Of a DNA stretch of 43,192 nucleotides, positions 25,870-35,110 are shown piece by piece. Position numbers and translations under genes: made by a program. Within the stretch, counting starts at the first letter, position 1. Each line of letters begins with the position of its first letter. The notes under the pieces are model-generated. The model had not been told where the DNA came from. It saw only the letters and a program-made list of their open reading frames with translations, and did not search any database. The stretch spans positions 1-43,192 of the forward strand of contig CAYRRM010000025.1 in the NCBI GenBank assembly GCA_964426675.1, in the 5' to 3' direction. This DNA is from DYMC01 sp035406705 (GTDB lineage Bacteria > Verrucomicrobiota > Lentisphaeria > Victivallales > GWF2-50-93).

Positions 25870-27699
25870 ATGATTAACAAGTTAAAAAAAATCCCATTCA
25901 ACTATAAAAAAGTAAAGTGGAGAGAAATTACAACTCTCGGAATAGGTAATGCTGAACTTTATCTTTGCGAACCAGATAACGACCTGGAATTAAAAAAAAT
26001 ACTCCTTTTTTGCAAAGAAAAAAATTTAAATTTTTACATTGTAGGAGCCGGCTCAAATTTAGTTGGCACTGATAAAAAGATTTATGACTTCGCAATAAAA
26101 CTTTCTGGAAAGTTTTTCCGCGCAATAAGCTTCGGAAGAGAACACGTCACTGCAGGCGCAGGAGTACTTCTAAAAGACCTTGCCATAGAAAGTGCAAAAA
26201 AAGGATTTGGCGGACTGTCCGATTTAGCTGGAATTCCCGCAACATTAGGCGGTGCAATAAAAATGAATGCAAGCTGTAAATCCACGAAGATAAGCGATTT
26301 TATCGAAGAACTTTGCGGATTCGACTTAGACGGTAATATCTGGAAAGCAACAAAAAATGAAATCTCATTTTCTTACAGAACTTCCTCCATATCAGATGAT
26401 AAAATAATTTTAGCTGTAATTTTAAGCCTACCTCACTCGAAAACAGAAAAAGAATTAACTGCAATTGAAAATTCTCTAAAAGAACGAAAAAAAATTAGAT
26501 TTGAAGGAAGAAATGCTGGATGCGTTTTTATGAATCCAGGTTCCGCGAAAGCTGGAATTTTGCTTGATAAATCGAATTGTAAAGGACTTTCCATTGGAGA
26601 TGCTATAATAAGTTCAAAACACGCCAATTACTTCATCAATAAAGGCAATTGCACCGAAAATGACTTCCTGAAATTAATATCAAAAGCAAGAAAGATTGTT
26701 TTCAATAAGACAGGAATACTCCTTCGGCCAGAACTTAAATTCGTCAATAAAAAATCATTTGAGAAGATTTTTTCAAAGCCAACCTCTTTAAAAGTAGCCA
26801 TTCTAAAGGGAGGAAATTCAAGAGAACGAGACATTTCATTAGTATCGGCTTCATTCGTCTCATCAGCCCTCAAAGATGCCGGCTTCATCGTGAGTGAATT
26901 TGACATAAAAACTCCTGAAATTCCGGATGAAGCAAAGAAAGCCGACATAGTCTTCCCTGTCCTTCATGGAGGATTCGGTGAAAATGGTGAAATTCAAAAA
27001 AAATTAGAAAACTTAAATATTAAGTTTGTTGGCTCTTCAAGTAAATCATGCAAAATAACGATAGACAAAATCGAAAGCAAAAAAATAATGCTTAAACATA
27101 AAATCCCTACTCCGGACTTTAAAGTAATAACAAAACAAAACTTAAACGAAATTGAGAAAATCGCAAAAAACTTTGGATTTCCTCTCGTCGTAAAACCCCC
27201 ACTTGAAGGCTCAACTTTTGGAATAACTATAGTTGAAAATATGGATAATCTTCGTTCTGCAGTGGAAGAAACTTTTTCATATGGAGAAAATATATTAATA
27301 GAAAAATTTATTTCAGGCCGCGAAATTACAGTCGGAATACTTGATGGAAAACCTTTGCCTGTAATTGAGATTGAATATCCTGGAAAAACATATGATTTCG
27401 ATGCAAAATACACTCATACTAAGGGAGAAACAAAATATCATTGCCCTCCAGTAAATATTTCTAAAGACCTCCAGAAAAAAGCCCAAAAGTACGCATTAAA
27501 ATTCTACAGAGCAGTTAAGGCAAGAGATATGTTAAGAGTAGATTTCATATGTTCTCAATCAATCCCATATGCATTAGAAGGAAATAGTATTCCAGGTTTC
27601 ACTGATAGTAGCCTCCTCCCAAAAGCTGCTGAAAAAGACGGATTAAGTTTTACGGAATTATGCGCTAAATTAGTAATAAAAACTTACAAAAGAAAATAA
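25870..27699 (+). CDS. murB-ddl: MurB-Ddl fusion (UDP-MurNAc synthesis and D-Ala-D-Ala ligase)
   Basis: Two peptidoglycan enzymes are joined in one 609-residue chain. Residues 1 to about 295 are MurB, the FAD-dependent UDP-N-acetylenolpyruvoylglucosamine reductase: VGAGSNLVGTD, AGIPATLGGAI, SYRTSSI, and RNAGCVFMNPG with a Cys as likely proton donor. From about 305 lies D-Ala-D-Ala ligase: KGGNSRERDISLVSA, VLHGGFGENGEIQ, an ATP-grasp core with VVKPPLEGSTFGI, and ALEGNSIPGFTDSSLLP near the end. A longer frame starting with GTG at 25750 overlaps hisI and is less likely than the ATG at 25870. No clear ribosome site is present, so translation is probably coupled to hisI. Confidence 0.93.
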   Translation: MINKLKKIPFNYKKVKWREITTLGIGNAELYLCEPDNDLELKKILLFCKEKNLNFYIVGAGSNLVGTDKKIYDFAIKLSGKFFRAISFGREHVTAGAGVLLKDLAIESAKKGFGGLSDLAGIPATLGGAIKMNASCKSTKISDFIEELCGFDLDGNIWKATKNEISFSYRTSSISDDKIILAVILSLPHSKTEKELTAIENSLKERKKIRFEGRNAGCVFMNPGSAKAGILLDKSNCKGLSIGDAIISSKHANYFINKGNCTENDFLKLISKARKIVFNKTGILLRPELKFVNKKSFEKIFSKPTSLKVAILKGGNSRERDISLVSASFVSSALKDAGFIVSEFDIKTPEIPDEAKKADIVFPVLHGGFGENGEIQKKLENLNIKFVGSSSKSCKITIDKIESKKIMLKHKIPTPDFKVITKQNLNEIEKIAKNFGFPLVVKPPLEGSTFGITIVENMDNLRSAVEETFSYGENILIEKFISGREITVGILDGKPLPVIEIEYPGKTYDFDAKYTHTKGETKYHCPPVNISKDLQKKAQKYALKFYRAVKARDMLRVDFICSQSIPYALEGNSIPGFTDSSLLPKAAEKDGLSFTELCAKLVIKTYKRK

Positions 27700-27732
27700 A
27701 ATATTTCAATAAAGATTAAGGAGTAATATAAA

Positions 27733-29007
27733 ATGCCTGTTTCTCTTATTGTCGGAATTCAATGGGGCGATGAAGGAAAAGGAAAAATTATTGACTTTCT
27801 AACAGAAAAAGCCGATGTTGTAGCAAGATTTCAAGGAGGAAATAATGCTGGACATACCGTCGAAATTGGAGATAAAAAATTCATTCTACATCTTGTTCCA
27901 TCAGGAATTTTCAGAGAAAATACCCTTTGCCTGATATGCAATGGCGTAGTAGTAGATCCCATCGCTCTAATGATAGAAATGAAAGAATTGGAAAAACAGG
28001 GAATCCAATTCAAAAATAGAATCCAAATCAGCACAAGAGCCCACCTCGTTATGAGTTATCATAAGTTAATAGATGGACTCTATGAGCAAAGGAGAAAAGA
28101 AGGAGAAAAAATTGGAACCACAAAACGAGGTATTGGACCTGCCTACGCTGATAAAGCATCAAGAACTGGAATACGCGCCTGTGATATTCTCGACAAAACC
28201 TTACTCCGCGCAAAATTCGCGAGACAATTCGAGTATTACAATAATATCTTTGAATCTTATTCCTCTCAAACTCTCTCTTTTGAAGAAGAATGGGAAAAAT
28301 TAAAGGAAGCTGCAGACTATATAAGTCCTTACATCGAAGACACAGTATTAACAATAAATAAAGCCGCAAAAGAAAATAAAAACGTTGTCCTTGAAGGAGC
28401 TCAGGGAATGTGGCTCGATGTCGATTACGGAACATATCCATTCGTAACAAGTAGTAATACAACCGCAGGAGGTGCATGCACCGGATCAGGACTTTCCCCC
28501 AAATACATAAATAATGTAGTCGGCATAATGAAAGCATATACCACTCGCGTCGGTGAAGGCCCCTTTCCCACAGAACTAAATGACAGCATTGGAGAGTACA
28601 TACGCTCTAAAGGAAATGAGTTTGGAGCATCTACAGGAAGACCCCGCAGGTGTGGCTGGTTCGATGCAGTCTCAGCAAAATATTCATGCATGGTAAACGG
28701 AGTTGATTCTCTCGCGATAACAAAACTCGATGTTTTAGATGAACTCGACGAAATAAAAGTTTGCACAGCATATGAAATCAATGGCAAAATTAGTTATGAT
28801 ATGCCTTCGATTACTGAAAAAATTGCAATCGCAAAACCAATCTATGAAACAATTCCAGGATGGAAAACTAAAACTTCCAATATAAGCTGCTGGGATAAAA
28901 TGCCCTCAAAAACAAAAGAATACATACAATATATCTCTAAACTGGTAGGTTCAAAAGCTTCAATAATATCTATCGGACCACGCAGAGATCAAACATTCAT
29001 ATTATAA
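27733..29007 (+). CDS. purA: Adenylosuccinate synthetase
   Basis: PurA joins aspartate to IMP using GTP, the first committed step to AMP. The 424-residue protein opens with IVGIQWGDEGKGKIIDFL, has GGNNAGHTV, GTTKRGIGPAYADK, EGAQGMWLDVDYGTYPFV and STGRPRRCGWFD, all family signatures. An AAGGAG ribosome site precedes the ATG. Its last base overlaps the next start (TAATG). Confidence 0.98.
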   Translation: MPVSLIVGIQWGDEGKGKIIDFLTEKADVVARFQGGNNAGHTVEIGDKKFILHLVPSGIFRENTLCLICNGVVVDPIALMIEMKELEKQGIQFKNRIQISTRAHLVMSYHKLIDGLYEQRRKEGEKIGTTKRGIGPAYADKASRTGIRACDILDKTLLRAKFARQFEYYNNIFESYSSQTLSFEEEWEKLKEAADYISPYIEDTVLTINKAAKENKNVVLEGAQGMWLDVDYGTYPFVTSSNTTAGGACTGSGLSPKYINNVVGIMKAYTTRVGEGPFPTELNDSIGEYIRSKGNEFGASTGRPRRCGWFDAVSAKYSCMVNGVDSLAITKLDVLDELDEIKVCTAYEINGKISYDMPSITEKIAIAKPIYETIPGWKTKTSNISCWDKMPSKTKEYIQYISKLVGSKASIISIGPRRDQTFIL

Positions 29008-30824
29008 TGAAACACGATATAACAAATATTATAAAGGAAAAAATACTCGTCTTTGACGGCGCTGTAGGCACAGAAATTTATAAAAAAAATTTCTTCGTAA
29101 ATACTTGCTTCGAAGAACTCTGTCTCTCATCACCAAACGTAATAAAATCAATACATAATTCATATATCGATGCTGGAGCCGACATCATAACAACAAATAG
29201 CTTTGGGGCAAATCGAAATAAATTATCCAAATTCGGACTGGCAGAAAAAATAAAAGAAATAAACCTGGCAGCTGCGAAAATCGCAAGAGAATGCGCAGGC
29301 GAAAAAATCATAATCGCCGCTTCTGTAGGACCATCTGGAAAAAACGATACCCCACAAAATAACTCAAAAATCCTCGAAGAACAAAGCTCTATCCTCGCAA
29401 AAGAAGCTGATTTTATACTATTCGAAACTTTCTCCTCTCTTGACGACCTCGAATCAGCTTTAATCGCAGCTCAAAAACTACCAATACCTTTCGCAATAAG
29501 TCTGGCTATAGACGAAAATTGTGAAAGCTCTTTAGGTGAACCCCTAAATCTCTTCCTTGCGAAAATCGCAAAATTCAAAAATCAACCATTCGCAATAGGA
29601 TTAAATTGTGGAACAGGGCCCGATGGAATGCTGCATTCAGTTGAAACATTAACGAAAATGACAACGCTACCTACCTTTGCAAGACCTAATGGTGGGCTCC
29701 CCAAAAATATCGATGGCAGAATGATTTATATGACAAGTCCCGAATATATTAGCACCTACTCTTTAAGATACGTAAATCTTGGAGTAAAAGCCGTAGGCGG
29801 ATGCTGCGGAACAGGTCCCGAACATATCCGCGAAATAGCAAGAGCAATAAAACCTCTCAGAAAAATTGAAATCACATCAAAAATCACAGATTCAAAGGAA
29901 AGCGTCACTCTCCTCAAACCAGTAGATATAAAAGAAAAATCAAAATTATCCGCTAAGTTGGCAACAAATCAATGGGTTGCATCAGTTGAAATCGTTCCGC
30001 CTAAAGGATTTGACCTCACACAAACTATCCAAAAGGCAAAACTCTGTAAAGAAGCAGGCGTGGACGCAATAAATATCCCCGATGGCCCCCGTGCAAGTTG
30101 CAAAATATCACCCCTTGTTACTGCACTGAAAGTCCAGGAAGAAGCAGGAATAGAAGCTATCCTCCATTTCTGTTGCAGAGATAGAAATCTCATAGGAATG
30201 CAGGCAGACTTACTTGCATGCGCCTGCCTTGGAATAAGAAATCTCCTGTTTATTACGGGCGACCCCCCAAAACTCGGCGAATATCCATTTGCCTCTGGTG
30301 TCTTCGATGCAGATTCAATTACAATGGCAAAAATCCAAGATCGCCTCAATCGCGGCGTTGATATAGGAGGAAAATCAATTAACGGCCAAACAAAAGCTTT
30401 CATCGGCGTGGGCGCCGACCCTAATGCGATCGACATAGAACGCGAAATTCGCAGATTGAGAGAGAAAAAAGAAGCAGGAGCTGAATTTATAATAACCCAA
30501 CCGGTATTTGCAGTAGAACCATTATTGAAATTCATAGACAGAATAAAAGATTTGAACCTCTTTATAATCGCAGGAATATGGCCACTGGCAAGCACTAGAA
30601 ATGCAGAATTTATGAAAAATGAAGTCCCGGGCGTAGTAGTACCAGACGAAATCATATATAGAATGAGATCGCACGAATCAAAAGAGGCTCAATTCAAAGA
30701 AGGCATAAAAATAGCAATAGAAACTATTCAAAAAATAAAGGAACATATATCGGGAATACAGGTAAGTGCGCCATTTGGAAGAATTGAGGGCGCTCTGGAA
30801 GTCATAAACGCCTCAAAAAATTAA
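29007..30824 (+). CDS. Homocysteine S-methyltransferase / methylene-THF reductase fusion
   Basis: This 605-residue protein has the YitJ-type arrangement. Residues 1 to about 285 are a homocysteine methyltransferase domain: FDGAVGTEIYKK, zinc-ligand cysteines in GLNCGTGP and GGCCGTGPEHI. From about 310 it is a MetF-like TIM barrel: VASVEIVPPKGFD, INIPDGPRAS, LHFCCRDRN, LLFITGDPPKLG and FIITQPVF. The fusion would make methyl-THF and pass the methyl group toward methionine, though the acceptor and need for a cobalamin partner are not visible. Three palindrome copies lie inside. The next gene is tRNA-Asn. Confidence 0.92.
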   Translation: MKHDITNIIKEKILVFDGAVGTEIYKKNFFVNTCFEELCLSSPNVIKSIHNSYIDAGADIITTNSFGANRNKLSKFGLAEKIKEINLAAAKIARECAGEKIIIAASVGPSGKNDTPQNNSKILEEQSSILAKEADFILFETFSSLDDLESALIAAQKLPIPFAISLAIDENCESSLGEPLNLFLAKIAKFKNQPFAIGLNCGTGPDGMLHSVETLTKMTTLPTFARPNGGLPKNIDGRMIYMTSPEYISTYSLRYVNLGVKAVGGCCGTGPEHIREIARAIKPLRKIEITSKITDSKESVTLLKPVDIKEKSKLSAKLATNQWVASVEIVPPKGFDLTQTIQKAKLCKEAGVDAINIPDGPRASCKISPLVTALKVQEEAGIEAILHFCCRDRNLIGMQADLLACACLGIRNLLFITGDPPKLGEYPFASGVFDADSITMAKIQDRLNRGVDIGGKSINGQTKAFIGVGADPNAIDIEREIRRLREKKEAGAEFIITQPVFAVEPLLKFIDRIKDLNLFIIAGIWPLASTRNAEFMKNEVPGVVVPDEIIYRMRSHESKEAQFKEGIKIAIETIQKIKEHISGIQVSAPFGRIEGALEVINASKN

Positions 30825-30842
30825 AAAAAAATTTTTTATAAC

Positions 30843-30870
30843 TTGCTTTTTCCGTTTCATACTGTAAAAT
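30843..30870 (+). promoter_or_regulatory. Candidate promoter of tRNA-Asn
   Basis: TTGCTT (30843-30848), a 16-base spacer and TAAAAT (30865-30870) lie 30 bases before the tRNA. Confidence 0.5.
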
Positions 30871-30900
30871 ACATTCCTCGAATTTGATTGCAAAAATCAC

Positions 30901-30975
30901 TCCGGCATAGCTCAGCGGTAGAGTAGGTGGCTGTTAACCACTTGGTCGCAGGTTCGAATCCTGCTGCCGGAGCCA
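30901..30975 (+). tRNA. tRNA-Asn (GUU)
   Basis: TCCGGCA (30901-30907) pairs with TGCCGGA (30965-30971), followed by discriminator G and an encoded CCA. The anticodon loop CTGTTAA sits on a GTGG/CCAC stem, and the T arm GCAGG-TTCGAAT-CCTGC is standard. Accessory DNA begins at its 3' side. I saw no second copy of the tRNA 3' end downstream. Confidence 0.97.
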
Positions 30976-31308
30976 TTTTATCGACTCTTTCAAATCCATT
31001 CAAATACCCCTTCCAACTTATCCAGAGAAGGAAGAAAAATAAATCTTTCTTTTCCTCCATTGGATTGCTGACAACTAAGCCTACCCGCATCCATTTAAAA
31101 AAGGAAAAGTTTTCTAAAAAGAAGCTTGATTTTTTGTTTTCTTTTACTATTATCTGATTTAAAGAGATAATAAGCACCGCCATGCACAAAATGGCTTAAT
31201 AAAAAAATGAAGGTTTTGGAAAATTTTGGAAGTATATACGCAATACTGCAGATTACCACCAATATGGAGAATATCCGCAATGTCATACAAAAATAAGAAG
31301 GACTGATT
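30976..31308. other. Non-coding stretch at the tRNA-Asn side of the accessory region
   Basis: No convincing gene is visible in these 333 bases. Frames that read back into the tRNA are spurious. A short frame at 31207-31296 (29 codons) has no ribosome site. GCCAT/ATGGC around 31179-31196 is a weak hairpin. AAGGA before 31309 is the ribosome site of the next gene. Confidence 0.5.
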
Positions 31309-34300
31309 ATGAGAAAATATAAAGAAAGTCAATGCGAAGTAAAGAATCTTGATCCGCTTCCCAAATTGGCAGACAGCCTTGTTTCAGGAACAAAAAATCT
31401 GCTCCGCCAAGCCAAAACCGAAGAGGATTTAAGAATTGGCTTTGAAAAACTTTTAGAGCTGATAAGAACCGAATTAAACCTCAAATCAACTCCCAAATAC
31501 GAGAAATCTGTTTATAGCGGTCGTCCCGACGCCGTACACGGGAAAGTAATAATTGAATACAAGCTGCCAATGTCGTTTTCTTCAAAAAGAAATATAGACC
31601 ACGCCTACGAGCAGTTGGTAACTTACTTGCTTAATGAAGCAAAAGAAACAAAACTAACTCAATTGGTGGGAGTGGGTTTTGACGGCGATCAAATTTTCTT
31701 CGTTCAATATCAAGATAAAAATGGCAAAAATATAGATGAAACAAAGTTTTTTATTCGCGGCCCTTATGATTTTAATCCGGAAAGCGCCAGAACTTTTTTA
31801 TTTCATTTGCGAGGGTTGTCTCGTCTTCCTCTTACTGCTGAAAACTTGGCCCAAAAATTTGGCCCTCAAAGTGTACTTGCACCAAAAATGGTTTCTGCCC
31901 TTGCCAATGCCCTGGAGCACTGGGGCAATCAAACGCATATCCGCACATTCTTTAACGAGTGGAAAAGATTATTTGGTATCGTCTATGGTGAACAATTTAC
32001 CGGTGGTCATCAGGAAGAAGCCGAAACCCTTTCAAAACTTTACAAAGTCGGTAAAGAAACAGATTTTCAAGAACTTTTATTTTCCGTCCATACTTATTTT
32101 GCTTTTTTAATGAAGCTCATAGCCGCGGAACTTTTAACTTTACGAGAAACATCTTTTGGCTCTTCACTTGCATCCCAACTTGCCCATATTTCTGATGATG
32201 AACTAAAACGACAACTTGAAGATATAGAAAACGGCGGAATCTATGCCCGAAAAGGAATTACCAATTTTTTGGAAGGCGACTTTTTCCGCTGGTATCTTGA
32301 TGCTTTTGATTCGCCAGAACTAACAGAAGCCATCAAAGAAATTGCTCGCGATCTTTCTGAGTTTGAACCGGCAACCAGCACTTTAGATCCCGTTTCAACA
32401 CGCGACCTTCTCAAAAAACTTTATCAATACTTAGTCCCCCAGGAAGTCCGCCATCGTCTCGGCGAATATTATACGCCTGATTGGCTGGCGGAATTATTGC
32501 TAAATAAAGTCGGCTATTATGGCAACACGCTTAAAAGATTTTTGGACCCGGCTTGCGGTTCGGGTACGTTCCTTGTGTTAGCAATCCAAAGAGCAATAAA
32601 ACACGGAAGAGAAAAAGAAAAAATGCCAGATCTTGAAATTGCAAAAAGAATTCTTGCTAATATTTGGGGCTTCGATTTAAATCCTTTGGCAATTATCGCC
32701 GCCCGCACAAACTATCTTTTTGCTTTGGGCGATTTGGTAAATGAACTTGAGCGAGTGGAAATCCCAATTTATCTTACTGATTCTGTTTTAACTCCTACAA
32801 GGACAACCAGAGATCTTTTTGGTGAATTTTTGGAAGTTTCAACCTCCGTCGGCAAATTCCAGGTCCCGGCCGAATGGGTGCGAGATGGCGGATTTTTGCT
32901 GGCAGACGCCGCGCCGCTTGTTGAAGAAATGGCAAAAAATCAATACTCGGTTGATGAAGCAATTAAAAGATTTAAGAAAGAAGGATTAGTATTTCCAACT
33001 AACGAGCAAGTCGTCAAAGATTTTTACAATCAGATTTTAAACCTTGAAAAACAAAATAAAAACGGCATCTGGGCAAGATTTTTGAAAAACTCTTTTGCGC
33101 CAATGATGGCTGGGAGATTTGATTTTGTCGTTGGTAATCCACCGTGGATTAGGTGGGATTATCTTTCACAAGAATATCGTACCGCTACACTTCAACTCTG
33201 GAAAGATTATGGATTATTTTCGCTGAAAGGTTTTCAAACTCGGCTCGGCGGCGGTAAAAAGGATTTTTCAATGCTCTTTACCTATGCCTCTGCTGATTAT
33301 TATTTAGAAGACGGAGCTAAATTGGGATTTCTCATAACTCAGGAAGTTTTTAAATCAAAAGGAGCTGGTGAAGGATTCAGGAGGTCTCAGCTTGGCGATG
33401 GTAAATATCTAAAGGTACTAAAAGCCCATGATTTAGTTTCTATTCAGCCATTTGAAGGAGCGGCAAATAAAACCGCGGCAATTATTCTAAGGAAGGGAGA
33501 GAAAACCGAGTATCCAGTTCCTTATATTCTTTGGACCAAGAAAAAAGGCGTCGGCAAAATTGCTACCGATAAATTATTAGACGAGGTTTTACCTTTATTG
33601 CAGAAGAAAAAATATAGTGCTAAACCGATTGGCTCAAGCGTTGGCGCTTGGCAAACTCAACTTGCTGAATCAGAAGGATCATCAGGCGTTGAAGGCAAAA
33701 ATTCTTACAAAGCCATTTTAGGTGCAAATCCAAACCCCTATGGCGTCTTTTGGCTTGAAATAAAACAGGTATCATCTAACAAGAATTTAGTCATTCGCAA
33801 TTTAACCGAAGAAGGAAAATTAAAAATTCAGCAAGTTGAAGAAACAATAGAACAGGATTTAGTTTTTCCAGCTATTCGTGGTTCAGATATAGAGAGATGG
33901 AAAATAAACCCGCGGATTTTTATGTTAGTGGTCCAGGACCCAAAAACTCGCCGTGGCTACCCAGAGGATTTTATAAAAAAAGATTATCCGCGAACTTATA
34001 GTTATCTTTTGAAATTTAAAGATATTCTTTTAGACCGTCCTTTATATAAAAAATATCACGAGCAGGTTAACGCCCCATTTTACAGCCAATTCAACATTTC
34101 AGAAGAAACTTTTGCGCACTATAAAGTTGTTTGGAAGCGAATGACAAACGATTTAATTGCTACTGTAGTTTCGCAATCAAAAACACCTTTTGGATATAAA
34201 ACCATTATTCCATTGGAAACCACAGCTTTAATTGCCACGGACAACGAATCCGAAGCCCATTATCTCTGCGCCATTATCAATTCAAATCCAGTTCGTGATT

Positions 34301-34521
34301 TTATTAAATCGTTTTCTTCTGCCGGTCGTGGCTTTGGCACGCCATCGGTAATGGAGCATGTCGGTATTCCAAGATTTGACCCCAAAAATCCGCTTCATCA
34401 AAAAATTTCTGAAATCTCCAAGATCTGCCATCAACTCAAACCAAAAGGCCAAGAAACAGAAATTGAAAAATTAGAAAAAGAAAATGACAAGCTAGTAAAA
34501 GACCTATTTCAAACAAAATGA
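31309..34521 (+). CDS. Fused restriction enzyme and N6-adenine methyltransferase (type IIG/ISP-like)
   Basis: The 1070-residue protein appears to carry cleavage, methylation and recognition in one chain. Near the N-terminus SGRPDAV..IIEYK gives a PD-(D/E)xK nuclease motif (Asp74, Glu83, Lys85). A helical linker follows. The methyltransferase core has LGEYYTPDWLAELLL, AdoMet motif DPACGSGTFLVLAI (from 413) and catalytic NPPW (from 610). The C-terminal 350 residues are a likely target-recognition region. The motifs look intact, so the enzyme may be active; the recognition site cannot be read from sequence. No separate specificity subunit is present. Arg codons of the CGN type are much more frequent than in neighbouring genes, which prefer AGA, and the palindrome is absent, both signs of transfer. 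Confidence 0.88.
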   Translation: MRKYKESQCEVKNLDPLPKLADSLVSGTKNLLRQAKTEEDLRIGFEKLLELIRTELNLKSTPKYEKSVYSGRPDAVHGKVIIEYKLPMSFSSKRNIDHAYEQLVTYLLNEAKETKLTQLVGVGFDGDQIFFVQYQDKNGKNIDETKFFIRGPYDFNPESARTFLFHLRGLSRLPLTAENLAQKFGPQSVLAPKMVSALANALEHWGNQTHIRTFFNEWKRLFGIVYGEQFTGGHQEEAETLSKLYKVGKETDFQELLFSVHTYFAFLMKLIAAELLTLRETSFGSSLASQLAHISDDELKRQLEDIENGGIYARKGITNFLEGDFFRWYLDAFDSPELTEAIKEIARDLSEFEPATSTLDPVSTRDLLKKLYQYLVPQEVRHRLGEYYTPDWLAELLLNKVGYYGNTLKRFLDPACGSGTFLVLAIQRAIKHGREKEKMPDLEIAKRILANIWGFDLNPLAIIAARTNYLFALGDLVNELERVEIPIYLTDSVLTPTRTTRDLFGEFLEVSTSVGKFQVPAEWVRDGGFLLADAAPLVEEMAKNQYSVDEAIKRFKKEGLVFPTNEQVVKDFYNQILNLEKQNKNGIWARFLKNSFAPMMAGRFDFVVGNPPWIRWDYLSQEYRTATLQLWKDYGLFSLKGFQTRLGGGKKDFSMLFTYASADYYLEDGAKLGFLITQEVFKSKGAGEGFRRSQLGDGKYLKVLKAHDLVSIQPFEGAANKTAAIILRKGEKTEYPVPYILWTKKKGVGKIATDKLLDEVLPLLQKKKYSAKPIGSSVGAWQTQLAESEGSSGVEGKNSYKAILGANPNPYGVFWLEIKQVSSNKNLVIRNLTEEGKLKIQQVEETIEQDLVFPAIRGSDIERWKINPRIFMLVVQDPKTRRGYPEDFIKKDYPRTYSYLLKFKDILLDRPLYKKYHEQVNAPFYSQFNISEETFAHYKVVWKRMTNDLIATVVSQSKTPFGYKTIIPLETTALIATDNESEAHYLCAIINSNPVRDFIKSFSSAGRGFGTPSVMEHVGIPRFDPKNPLHQKISEISKICHQLKPKGQETEIEKLEKENDKLVKDLFQTK

Positions 34522-34535
34522 TATAGGAAAATTTT

Positions 34536-34741
34536 ATGAAAAATAACATTATAAAATGTCAGATGTGTAATCATACATCATTCTTAGTGGTTAAAAAATT
34601 ATTCATGAAGCTGAATTTTCAGAAGATGATAATGATTTAACGGCATATAAAGTGGCAAATCATAAAATAATTGAAATCATTTGTAAAACATGTAAAAGAA
34701 AATATAAAGAAACCGATTTTTCAATAATAAATTTTTATTAG
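34536..34741 (+). pseudogene. Zinc-ribbon protein gene with a frameshift
   Basis: From the ATG, with an AGGA ribosome site, the frame encodes KCQMCNHTSFLVVKK and then runs to an early stop. Adding one base to the A6 run at 34593-34598 would join it to a frame reading IIHEAEFSEDDNDLTAY, then EIICKTCKRKYKE and a stop at 34741. The joined product of about 68 residues has two CxxC pairs, as in a small zinc ribbon. The shift could be a true mutation, programmed slippage on the A run or a sequencing error. Confidence 0.6.
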
Positions 34742-34759
34742 AAATAACAGGAGTCCTTT

Positions 34760-35008
34760 TTGAGATATCAACAGGTTGCAGGTTCTGTTGATGAAAAATT
34801 ACAGACATGCGATTTTAAAAGAAAACAATACTTAAAGTTAGTTACACCTTTAGGATTAAAAGTGGAATATGTCTATGTGTTAAGCGATTGGTTTAAAAAG
34901 AAAGAATATAAAGATGTGCTTGATTATATTCAAAGTGTAAATTGTCATTATAAATTTAATGAATTGCCACTTGCATGGCTGGGACTGCCTTTAAAAAAGG
35001 AAAGTTAG
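34760..35008 (+). CDS. Small unknown protein, possibly a restriction endonuclease fragment
   Basis: The 82-residue frame begins with TTG behind an AGGAG ribosome site. I do not firmly recognise it. QVAGSVDEKLQTCDFKRKQY and NELPLAWLGLP recall the ends of some type II restriction endonucleases, which suits its position after a restriction-methylation gene, but the chain is too short to be a whole enzyme. An attC-like hairpin begins 12 bases after the stop. It may be a gene cassette or the tail of a lost gene. Confidence 0.55.
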   Translation: MRYQQVAGSVDEKLQTCDFKRKQYLKLVTPLGLKVEYVYVLSDWFKKKEYKDVLDYIQSVNCHYKFNELPLAWLGLPLKKES

Positions 35009-35019
35009 TAGTTTTCTTC

Positions 35020-35075
35020 GCCTAATAGCGGGTTATTGCATTAAAGCGGCGCGTCTCTGCCGCCAATTGTTATAT
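35020..35075 (+). repeat. attC-like hairpin between two small genes
   Basis: GCCTAAT (35020-35026) and GTTATAT (35069-35075) resemble the outer R'' and R' boxes of integron attC sites. Between them lies a G-C stem, GCGGC/GCCGC (35046-35050 with 35059-35063). It directly follows a short ORF, as attC sites do in cassettes. Both boxes deviate from the consensus, the outer boxes pair poorly, and no integrase or second site is visible. A plain hairpin is the alternative. Confidence 0.3.
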
Positions 35076-35110
35076 AAAAGTTTTAAATAATTGCTTACAA
35101 TTAAAACTTT

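Noticed and set aside
30857..31189. Minus-strand frame containing GFEPATKWLTATYSTAEL
   Set aside because: This is the well-known spurious translation antisense to a tRNA, here tRNA-Asn.
31207..31296. Short frame of 29 codons before the restriction-methylation gene
   Set aside because: No ribosome site and no recognisable content.
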